NCBI GenBank assembly: GCA_913056125.1
Contig: CAJXNC010000001.1
Location: forward strand, 62,001-126,000
Length of the DNA: 64,000 nucleotides
Direction of reading: 5' to 3'
From: an uncultured Altererythrobacter sp.
Lineage (GTDB): Bacteria; Pseudomonadota; Alphaproteobacteria; Sphingomonadales; Sphingomonadaceae
Below the pieces are notes generated by a model, which saw only the letters and a program-made list of their open reading frames with translations, did not search any database and was not told the origin of the DNA. Shown in pieces: positions 44,499-51,815 of the stretch (the first letter of the stretch is position 1; each line of letters opens with the position of its first letter). A program made the translations under genes and the position numbers.

Positions 44499-46580
44499 AT
44501 GCTGAGGCAGTACGAACTGGTCGAGCGGGTCAAGGAATACGATCCGGACGCCGATGAGGCGCTGCTCAACCGTGCCTATGTCTACACCGTGCAGAAGCAC
44601 GGGGCGCAGAAGCGCGCCAGCGGCGATCCCTATTTCAGCCACCCGGTCGAAGTTGCCGGGCTGATGACCGATCTCAAGCTCGACCAGGAAACGATCATGA
44701 CCGCGCTGCTCCACGATACGGTGGAGGATACGCTGGCGACGATCGAGGATATCGAGGACAATTTCGGCCCCGAAGTCGCGCGGCTGGTCGATGGCGTGAC
44801 CAAGCTCTCCAAGATCGAGCAGATGCCCGAGAACGAGCGTGCAGCCGAGAATTTGCGCAAGTTCCTGCTGGCGATGAGCGAGGATTTGCGTGTCCTGCTC
44901 GTCAAGCTGGCGGACCGGCTGCACAATATGCGCACGCTTCACTTCATCAAGAATGAGGACAAGCGTCGCCGCATCGCGCGCGAGACCATGGATATCTACG
45001 CCCCTCTGGCCGAGCGCGTGGGCATGTACGAATATATGCGCGAGATGCAGCTTCTGGCATTCGAGCAGCTCGAGCCGGAAGCTTACGCCACCATCACCGC
45101 GCGGTTGGAGCAGATCCGCTCAAGCGAGGGCGGGCAGGTTGATGCTATCGCGCTCAAGATCAAGCAGGCACTGGCCGAAGCGGGCGTACAGGTCGAGGTT
45201 TGGGGTCGCGAAAAACATCCGTATTCGATCTGGCGCAAGATGGCCGAGCGGCACATGCCCTTCGAGCAGGTGACCGACATCATGGCTTTCCGTGTGCTGA
45301 CCGACAGCGTGGAGGATTGTTACCGTGCGCTCGGCGTGTTGCACACGGCCTGGAAGATGGTTCCGGGGCGCTTCAAGGATTACATCTCTACGCCCAAGAC
45401 CAATGGCTATCGGTCCCTGCACACCACGCTGATCCATGCCGGCTCGATGCGCGTCGAAGTACAAATCCGCACGCACGAGATGCACCGGACCAACGAGTTC
45501 GGCCTCGCTGCGCATTGGGCCTACAAACAGGAAGGCCGCCCCGATGGCGAGGTCGGCTGGCTGCGGGACTTGATCGAGATCGTCGATGCCAGCCACGACG
45601 CCGAGGAACTGCTCGAGCATACCAAGCTGGCAGTCTACCAGAACCGCATCTTCGCCTTTACGCCCAAGGGTGCGCTGTTCCAGTTGCCCAAGGGCGCGAC
45701 CCCGGTCGATTTCGCCTTTGCCGTGCATACCGATCTCGGCGCGCAGACGGTGGGCGCCAAGATCAACGGCCGGCATATGCCGCTGCGTACGCAGCTGGGC
45801 AATGGCGACGTGGTTGAGATCATCAAGGGCGCCCATGCCCAGCCACAATTGTCCTGGCTCGGCTTCGTGGTGACGGGCAAGGCCCGCGCGGCAATCCGCC
45901 GCGCCGTGCGCCTCAAGGAACGCAGCGAAATCGCCGAGATCGGCACCAAGCTGTTCGAAGAGATCAGCGAGCGCCTGCCGACAAAGGTTGGCAAGAAGGC
46001 GATCAAGGCCGCGCTAGAGCGCCTCGATTTTGAGGACGAGGAAGACATGATGTTCGCCATAGGATCGGCCAAGCTGACCGATCGCGAAGTCATGGAAGCG
46101 CTTGTTCCCGGCAGCACCAGCGATCTACCGGCCGAGCCTGCACAGGGTCGTGCCATCAGTATCAAGGGGCTGACACCGGGCATGGGCTTTGCCCTGGCCG
46201 ATTGCTGCCACCCGCTGCCGGGGGACCGGATCGTGGGCCTCAAGCGCAAGGGCAAAGGTGTGGAGGTGCATTCGATCGACTGCCTCGAACTCGCCAATGG
46301 CGAGGATGTCGACTGGGTCGATCTGTCATGGGGCGAACATTCGCACGGAGCGGTCGGCCGATTGAGCGTTGTGCTCTACAACCGCCCCGGCACGCTGGCG
46401 GACATGGCTGCCATTTTCGCCAGAAACAGCGCCAATGTGATGAACCTCGAGCTCAGCCAGCGCGACGATCCTTTCCATACTTACGAGATCGACCTGGAGG
46501 TGCAGGACCTCGCGCACCTTACGCGCATCCTGAGTTCGCTCCGGGCGAGCGATGCCATCGCCCAAGCGGACAGGGTTTAG
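44499..46580 (+). CDS. rsh: bifunctional (p)ppGpp synthetase/hydrolase (RelA/SpoT homologue)
   Basis: 693 aa from the ATG at 44499 (MLRQYELVERVKEYDPDADE, the usual start in this group). Intact HD hydrolase domain (YFSHPVEVAG, ALLHDTVEDT), synthetase domain with GYRSLHTTLI and EVQIRTHEMH, TGS domain (FTPKGALFQLPKGATPVDFAF), zinc-finger-like ADCCHPLPGD and a C-terminal ACT domain (GRLSVVLYNRPGTLADMA). It is probably the sole Rsh of the stringent response. Its stop overlaps the convergent DUF1905 gene by four bases. Confidence 0.96.
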   Translation: MLRQYELVERVKEYDPDADEALLNRAYVYTVQKHGAQKRASGDPYFSHPVEVAGLMTDLKLDQETIMTALLHDTVEDTLATIEDIEDNFGPEVARLVDGVTKLSKIEQMPENERAAENLRKFLLAMSEDLRVLLVKLADRLHNMRTLHFIKNEDKRRRIARETMDIYAPLAERVGMYEYMREMQLLAFEQLEPEAYATITARLEQIRSSEGGQVDAIALKIKQALAEAGVQVEVWGREKHPYSIWRKMAERHMPFEQVTDIMAFRVLTDSVEDCYRALGVLHTAWKMVPGRFKDYISTPKTNGYRSLHTTLIHAGSMRVEVQIRTHEMHRTNEFGLAAHWAYKQEGRPDGEVGWLRDLIEIVDASHDAEELLEHTKLAVYQNRIFAFTPKGALFQLPKGATPVDFAFAVHTDLGAQTVGAKINGRHMPLRTQLGNGDVVEIIKGAHAQPQLSWLGFVVTGKARAAIRRAVRLKERSEIAEIGTKLFEEISERLPTKVGKKAIKAALERLDFEDEEDMMFAIGSAKLTDREVMEALVPGSTSDLPAEPAQGRAISIKGLTPGMGFALADCCHPLPGDRIVGLKRKGKGVEVHSIDCLELANGEDVDWVDLSWGEHSHGAVGRLSVVLYNRPGTLADMAAIFARNSANVMNLELSQRDDPFHTYEIDLEVQDLAHLTRILSSLRASDAIAQADRV

Positions 46581-46900
46581 AGCAGTTTTAGAGAAACCTC
46601 GGTCTCGACGCCCTCGGCAAGACCCTCCGCCTTGCGTACGGCGGCCTTGAGCGGGAGGATAAAGCCGCCCGAGGACTGGCTGGGAAAGACCGAAGTCGAC
46701 CACTCGGTTTCGCCGATCCGGGCCTTGACCTTGACCGAGCCGAAACCTCGTCCGGCACCCAGTTCGAGCCGCCGCATCGCCTCATGCGCGGCAATAGCTT
46801 CGCCCGCCTCGCCATCGATTGTGAGGAAATGCCAGCTCGCCGGGCTGGTGCCGTTCGACCATATCCAGATCGTGCCGCGATGCGTGACGGTGTCGCTCAC
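46577..46900 (-). CDS. DUF1905-type protein, copy A
   Basis: 107 aa from a GTG at 46900 that overlaps the stop of copy B (CTGTGAG). Core RGFGSVKVKARIGETEWSTSVFP followed by GGFILPLKAAVRKAEG, quoted in two parts. DUF1905 is a small beta-barrel-like domain of unknown role. It closes a four-gene reverse operon: metallopeptidase, cyclophilin, DUF1905 B, DUF1905 A. Confidence 0.85.
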   Translation of the reverse strand: MSDTVTHRGTIWIWSNGTSPASWHFLTIDGEAGEAIAAHEAMRRLELGAGRGFGSVKVKARIGETEWSTSVFPSQSSGGFILPLKAAVRKAEGLAEGVETEVSLKLL

Positions 46901-47217
46901 AGCAGGGTAAGCTCGGCGGTGACCTTGCCGCCTTCTTCCAGTCTCTCGGCGCGGCGGACCGCAGCCTTGACCGGCAGAAACCAGCCGTATTCTTCGGGGA
47001 AAAGGCTGGTCGACCACTCGGTCTCGCCGATCCGCGCCTCGACCTTGACCGAGCCGAAGCCGCGCCTTTTGCCGCTGGTGATCCGGCTGTGCAGTTCGTG
47101 CGTGCTGACCTGCTTTGCGTCGTCGCCCTCGATCCTGAGATAGGTGGCCAGCATACCACTATCGTTGCGCCAGCCCAGAAGCTCGCCCGAGACGTTCAAG
47201 ATATCGCCCTGCATCAT
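46897..47217 (-). CDS. DUF1905-type protein, copy B
   Basis: 106 aa; ATG at 47217 overlaps the stop of the cyclophilin gene and has GGAGGAAG in front. Core RRGFGSVKVEARIGETEWST and WFLPVKAAVRRAERLE, clearly a tandem duplicate of copy A with a different N-terminus (SGELLGWRNDSGMLATYL). Confidence 0.85.
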   Translation of the reverse strand: MMQGDILNVSGELLGWRNDSGMLATYLRIEGDDAKQVSTHELHSRITSGKRRGFGSVKVEARIGETEWSTSLFPEEYGWFLPVKAAVRRAERLEEGGKVTAELTLL

Positions 47218-48266
47218 TCTTCCTCCACGGAGCGGATGGGGACTTGCACGTTGCACACATCCACCCCGCCAGCGGGCACGGTGTAGAACTCGTCACTCCG
47301 ATTGGCGCGGATTTCGACATAGCGGGCGAAGCTCTCACTCTCGGTGGCAAGATATTCGTAGCGCGGCGGAGGGAATTGCTCGACTTCGCTGCCCAATCTC
47401 ACAGAGATGATCGGCGTGTCCTCGGCCCGGTTGGCATAAACCCCGGCATCGCCCGTCCCTCGCCTCAGTGTCGAGAGATGCTCCATCCCGTCGATCACCC
47501 GGCCCACCACCGCGATATTGCGGTCGAGCTGGCGCGGTGCATGGCCGATCACCGCATAGAGCTCGCTGCCCGTGCCGGTGGTTTCGATATCGCGCGCCAC
47601 GCCGACCGAGCCATAGCAATGTGTTGGCCAAATATTGAAGTCGATTGGCTCCTTTGTGCGTGCCTCCAGTTCCTCCAGGTTTCTGGGTGGAGGACCGCTC
47701 GGGTGGGCCGCGACGGGCAAACCGCGCGAGAAGCCTGACACGCCGCCGATCCAGACACCCGGATCAGAGAACGCCGATTCATCACCAGTATATGGATCGG
47801 GTATCGGCAAGGGATAGAATTTGGGTTCGAAGCTCGCGGGATCGCTCGCCGACTTTGCGTGTGCCTGCGAAATGTACTCGAGGCCCTCCGTGTCGATGAG
47901 CGTCTCCGGCAGTGGCCTCGGATCCATCCCCAGTTCGGGATCGCCGCCGCCCCATTGCACCACCCAATTGTCGACTGCGCGGTAGACGCTGGTCCCATCC
48001 CACCAATGAGCTTGCGCCAGCGTGCGTATATTCTCCACCCAGGGCTGGCTGAAGGGCGCGGGCAAAAGCTGGATCACCACGCGCCGCTCGGACCCGTCGG
48101 CTTCCGGCTGGAGTCGCATGACCAGCAAGTCCTCCGGCGCGATTTCTACCCATTCATCGGGCGAGGATGCTTCGACCACCGAAGCGGGCGTGACCGGCTC
48201 TTCCTCCTGCGCCGCAGCGGGCAGGGCGAGCAACAGGGCGACGAGCGGCAAGGCAAGCAATCTCAT
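47214..48266 (-). CDS. exported cyclophilin-type peptidyl-prolyl isomerase
   Basis: 350 aa from the ATG at 48266; signal peptide to about residue 19 (ALPAAA-Q). Cyclophilin landmarks: HWWDGTSVYRAVDNWVVQWGGGDPE and NRAEDTPIISVRLG (shown in parts: SVYRAVDNWVVQWGGGDP). It is about twice the length of a minimal cyclophilin owing to inserts between strands, as in other sphingomonad members. Likely helps fold proline-containing outer-membrane or periplasmic proteins. Coupled to both neighbours by stop/start overlaps. Confidence 0.87.
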   Translation of the reverse strand: MRLLALPLVALLLALPAAAQEEEPVTPASVVEASSPDEWVEIAPEDLLVMRLQPEADGSERRVVIQLLPAPFSQPWVENIRTLAQAHWWDGTSVYRAVDNWVVQWGGGDPELGMDPRPLPETLIDTEGLEYISQAHAKSASDPASFEPKFYPLPIPDPYTGDESAFSDPGVWIGGVSGFSRGLPVAAHPSGPPPRNLEELEARTKEPIDFNIWPTHCYGSVGVARDIETTGTGSELYAVIGHAPRQLDRNIAVVGRVIDGMEHLSTLRRGTGDAGVYANRAEDTPIISVRLGSEVEQFPPPRYEYLATESESFARYVEIRANRSDEFYTVPAGGVDVCNVQVPIRSVEEE

Positions 48267-48667
48267 TCCACCATCTCCTCCAGCGCATGCATCGCCTCGT
48301 CCGACAGGCCGAAATGGTGTCCGATCTCGTGAATGGTCACATGGGCGACGAGGTGCTCGAGCGTCTCGTCCCCGCGCTCGCACCATTCGAGCAGGATCGG
48401 AACCCGGAACAGGCGGATGCGATCGGGCATGGTTCCCGAATGCTCGACGCTCTTCATATCGAGCGGAAGACCCTCATAGATGCCGGTCAGTTCGAAGGCG
48501 TTCTCGATCTCCATGGCATCGAGAAGTTCGTCTTCCGCGAAGTCCTCTACTTGCAGGATCACGTCGCCCAGATGGGCGCGGAATTGCTCGGGCAGGAGGG
48601 CGATGGCCTTGCGCGCCATCGCTTCCATTTCCTCCGCCGTGGGAGCATCGCCGAATATGCGTGCCAT
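48263..48667 (-). CDS. small zincin-like metallopeptidase family protein
   Basis: 134 aa with HExxH in VTIHEIGHHFGLSDEAM near the C-terminus; the third ligand is probably the Asp of LSDE. This short cytosolic family (minimal gluzincin-type, formerly DUF1025) has an unknown substrate. First gene of the reverse operon; its stop overlaps the cyclophilin start. Confidence 0.88.
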   Translation of the reverse strand: MARIFGDAPTAEEMEAMARKAIALLPEQFRAHLGDVILQVEDFAEDELLDAMEIENAFELTGIYEGLPLDMKSVEHSGTMPDRIRLFRVPILLEWCERGDETLEHLVAHVTIHEIGHHFGLSDEAMHALEEMVE

Positions 48668-48749
48668 TTGTATGAATTAGGGCGCGCTGCGGCGCTTGTC
48701 ATCCGTGGGATGTGCGGCTAGACGCGCCGCTCTGCCAAATCAGGCATGC

Positions 48750-48840
48750 GGAGCGGTGGCCGAGTGGTCGAAGGCGCACGCCTGGAAAGTGTGTATACGG
48801 TAACCCCGTATCGAGGGTTCGAATCCCTCCCGCTCCGCCA
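48750..48840 (+). tRNA. tRNA-Ser (anticodon GGA)
   Basis: 91 nt including an encoded CCA. Acceptor GGAGCGG/CCGCTCC, D-arm GGCCGAGTGGTCGAAGGC, anticodon GGA at 48784-48786, a long variable arm (TATACGGTAACCCCGTAT region) typical of class II tRNAs, and GGTTCGAATCC in the T-arm. It borders the second CEMIP-like pair; tRNA-Ser genes are common integration sites, but no integrase is in view. Confidence 0.96.
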
Positions 48841-48885
48841 CTTACCTGTGACTTCGCGACATCTGAGAAGCTGCTGTGCGAAATC

Positions 48886-48899
48886 CCGCAATTTTGCGG
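48886..48899. terminator. small hairpin between tRNA-Ser and CEMIP-like copy 3
   Basis: CCGCA, loop ATTT, TGCGG. It lies 46 nt after the tRNA and 87 nt beyond the stop of the reverse gene; it could end either. A similar hairpin and flank recur at 54677. Confidence 0.4.
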
Positions 48900-48985
48900 C
48901 ATTTGCGCCGTAGACGGTAGCGCAGAGAGGAATCGGTCAGAGCAAACTGGAAGAGCGGCAAAACCCTTAGCCTGAATTGCGGGCG

Positions 48986-51661
48986 TCAGCCGCCGAGGCC
49001 TTCCCTGCTTACTGTTATGCGGGCCTGCAGATCCGTCGGAAGGATGACCGGCCCGACCGGCGCATCGGCTACCAGCTTGACCCAGATTGTATCACCGTTG
49101 CTAAACCATGAGGTCTCGTTCGCTGTTCGCAATGCACTCATGCTGGTCGCTTCGGTTCCGGAAGCTGCACTGGTGAAGCCCGGCAGCTCGAAGATTACCC
49201 ATGAGCCTTCGTCCATCTCACTAAAACTGAGAGTAACTTCCTCTCTTTCGGTCTTCACCTCGATCTCGGTGCCGGCGCGCACAGTGCTTTGGTTGGAAGT
49301 GATCTGAAACTCTCTGCCATCCCGAACGAGCGCGATGGGCGGCTGCGGAGCACGAGGTGCGAACGTCGCGCCAGGAGTAGCCCTCTCGGCAGGAGCGGCG
49401 GGAGTGTATGGCGCATCCGGAGTGTTCGCCATGAACAAGGAGAAGCGGGCGGTCCGCGAGCTAAGATCGAGTCCGGGCGGAATTTCTCCGAGGCCTTCCG
49501 AGAGCCACAGTCGACCGATATCGCCGGTGCAGACAGAGGCGTTCCAGCTGGGACGGATCTGGCAGCTCTCGTCGGTGACGACGCTATTGTTCTCGCCGTC
49601 ATGGAGCAGGATGTGCGAATCCGGGATGCCCGTCACCGAGCCATCCAGATCGTGGATCGTTAGCGTCCGATAACCTGCCGCACCCCTGTTGTCGTTGTCG
49701 AACCGGGGCTCGATGTTCGGAAAATAGACTGGCTTGGCGTCGACGAATTCTGCGCCGCTGATGGAGCTTCTGGTGCTGACCCCGGAGCTTGAGAACAGCA
49801 GGTAGGATAGCGCGCCCGTCTTGCGCAGATCGTTGTCCTGGAAATTGACGAATGTCGTGTTCACCACCTCGTCGCGGTAATCGTAATATTCGTATCCGCG
49901 GATAGGGAAATCAGGGATCAGCGGCTTGGGCAGGCTGCGGCCATAGGCCAGCTCCTCCGCCGTGGCCGGGTTGCCGATATTGTCGGTCTCACCCACCACC
50001 AGCGAATTGATCAGTCGGGAGTTGAACGGTGAATTGCCGATGTCGCCGGAAGCTTGCGTCATGCCAATGGCATTGTCGGCGAACTTCGCATTGCTGTATA
50101 TATAAAGTTCACCCCGGCCCCAGAGACCACCGTTGCGGTTCTTGTAGCTGGTCAGGTCCTCGAAGTGCGATTCCATTGGCTCGCTGTCCAAGTCGTTCGG
50201 ATCTTCCAGCGGCAGAAAGGGGACGCCGGTCAGACCGAAGGTATTGTCCCGGTAGAAATTCCGATCGAACATGAAGCCATCGAAGTTGGAATGTGCCGTG
50301 TTGCCCCTGAATGTGCGCAACGGCGTGCGGCGCGGCCATGTCTCGGCGGCGATCTCCGTATCCAGGAAGGCGCCGTTGGGATGCTCCGGTACGGACAGCC
50401 AGAAACCGGTCGAGTCCGACCCTGCTGCAACATTATCGATGTAGCTATTGTCGGGGTTTGTGATCCAGAAGGACGCAACCGTATTGTCCGAAGGCAACAG
50501 CGCGTTCCCGCCAAAGAAGCTGGCCTCCCGGGCGGACATACCTTCTGGCACCACATAGTTTCGCTCTGCGTTGGCAGCGAGGTTCGTGGGCAAGCAGTCC
50601 AGCGTCGGATGGCACTTAGTCTGGATGGCGAGGTTCCGGACGAATTCGTTCCCCGTCTCGATCCCGTCTTCCATGAAGAAGCAATGGCCCACCGTGTTGA
50701 AGGTCACATTGCCTTCGATCCTGAGGTCGTTCGTGCCATGCACCGTCACGCAGCGGTTGAACGTGTCGTGGATCGAGGTGTTGCGGACATATTGCCCTGC
50801 GCCTTCGCCCAGAATGTGGAAATGGATCGGATAGCGCGCGAGCGTCAGGTGCTGGCCCATGCGGTTGAGCTCGACACCGTCGATATACAATTCAGAGCCG
50901 CCCATCGCCATGATGTGGCCGCCGAAATAGCTTTCCGCGGCGTCTTCGGAGGCCTGGATGCGGATATTGCGGGTCAGCATGCCGACCTCGCCGCGTTCAT
51001 CGACGCCGAAAGTGATTTCGCCGAAATGCATATATTGCAGCGGCTCTACGAAACTGATCGTGTTGCCGCTCACTGAAGTGATGGTGCGGCGCTCCGCCTG
51101 GCGCGGATTGTAGTCGGTCGAGGCGAGGACGATCTCGTCTCCCGCTTGCCATCCGCTCGCGTCCAGCACGGAAATGCTGGTCGAGCCACGCTCTGCGGTA
51201 GCAGAAAGCTTGGTCCAGCTATGCTCGCGATTGCCATGCATGTTCAGAGTGCCGCCCATCAGCATGATGCCCCGGTCACCCATCGTATTGATGTCCTCGC
51301 CCGGCACATTGTCGGTCAGCGTAATCGAGGCATTGTGCTGGTGGGGATTGGCTTCGGTGCCGATGGTCAGCGAACCGCCCGGAACATAGATCCACTCGCT
51401 CTCCAGCGCGATGTCGCGCTCATCGGAGAAGGTCAGGCTGCCCTGCACGGTCAGGCTGCGCAGGCCCGGCGCGTCCATATCGAGCACGACATCCATGTCG
51501 CGGGTGATTTCGACCGCATCGCCTTCGCCCGGCACCTCGCCCGAAGGCCAGGTGTTCGGATCGGACCACATCGACTGGGCATGCGCGGCATTCACGGCAC
51601 CTAGCAGGCAGGTTGCTGGAAGGAGCGAGGAGGCGAGGAGCAGGCGAGGCTGCATGCGCAT
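48986..51661 (-). CDS. secreted CEMIP/TMEM2-like G8 and beta-helix protein, copy 3
   Basis: 891 aa from the ATG at 51661 (GGGAG nine bases before). Signal peptide ends AAHA-Q, then SMWSDPNTWPSGEVP opens the G8 domain. Beta-helix landmarks RYPIHFHILGEG, RCVTVHGT, GHCFFMEDG, AAGSDSTGFW and AHSNFDG are kept. Compared with copies 1 and 2 it has an extra loop after CLPTNLAANAER and a Pro/Ala-rich insert (APYTPAAPAERATPGA) before the last beta module, and the cysteine segment reads DESCQIRPSWNASVCTGD. It ends VSREGLGG. It is closest to copy 4, which lies directly upstream on the same strand. Likely extracellular or cell-surface carbohydrate-active; substrate unknown. Confidence 0.85.
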   Translation of the reverse strand: MRMQPRLLLASSLLPATCLLGAVNAAHAQSMWSDPNTWPSGEVPGEGDAVEITRDMDVVLDMDAPGLRSLTVQGSLTFSDERDIALESEWIYVPGGSLTIGTEANPHQHNASITLTDNVPGEDINTMGDRGIMLMGGTLNMHGNREHSWTKLSATAERGSTSISVLDASGWQAGDEIVLASTDYNPRQAERRTITSVSGNTISFVEPLQYMHFGEITFGVDERGEVGMLTRNIRIQASEDAAESYFGGHIMAMGGSELYIDGVELNRMGQHLTLARYPIHFHILGEGAGQYVRNTSIHDTFNRCVTVHGTNDLRIEGNVTFNTVGHCFFMEDGIETGNEFVRNLAIQTKCHPTLDCLPTNLAANAERNYVVPEGMSAREASFFGGNALLPSDNTVASFWITNPDNSYIDNVAAGSDSTGFWLSVPEHPNGAFLDTEIAAETWPRRTPLRTFRGNTAHSNFDGFMFDRNFYRDNTFGLTGVPFLPLEDPNDLDSEPMESHFEDLTSYKNRNGGLWGRGELYIYSNAKFADNAIGMTQASGDIGNSPFNSRLINSLVVGETDNIGNPATAEELAYGRSLPKPLIPDFPIRGYEYYDYRDEVVNTTFVNFQDNDLRKTGALSYLLFSSSGVSTRSSISGAEFVDAKPVYFPNIEPRFDNDNRGAAGYRTLTIHDLDGSVTGIPDSHILLHDGENNSVVTDESCQIRPSWNASVCTGDIGRLWLSEGLGEIPPGLDLSSRTARFSLFMANTPDAPYTPAAPAERATPGATFAPRAPQPPIALVRDGREFQITSNQSTVRAGTEIEVKTEREEVTLSFSEMDEGSWVIFELPGFTSAASGTEATSMSALRTANETSWFSNGDTIWVKLVADAPVGPVILPTDLQARITVSREGLGG

Positions 51662-51679
51662 GTTGTATTTCTCCCAATC

Positions 51680-51742
51680 GGGATCGTGAGTCCCAAATCC
51701 ACTTTCACACGAAGATTTGCAGGTCGATGGCGTGCTTGACAA
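51680..51742 (-). promoter_or_regulatory. shared promoter/leader element, copy 3
   Basis: Reverse strand: TTGTCA at 51742-51737, 17 bp, CAAATC at 51719-51714, then stem GGGA/TCCC at 51694-51680. The hairpin starts 48 nt after the first hexamer. It lies in the 154-bp gap between copies 4 and 3. Confidence 0.6.
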
Positions 51743-51815
51743 GTATGCTGGGCGGCATGGCGACGCGATCCATTCCTGGATCAGGTGCGTCGGCCTAGCA
51801 CTGGCTCCCGCTCGG

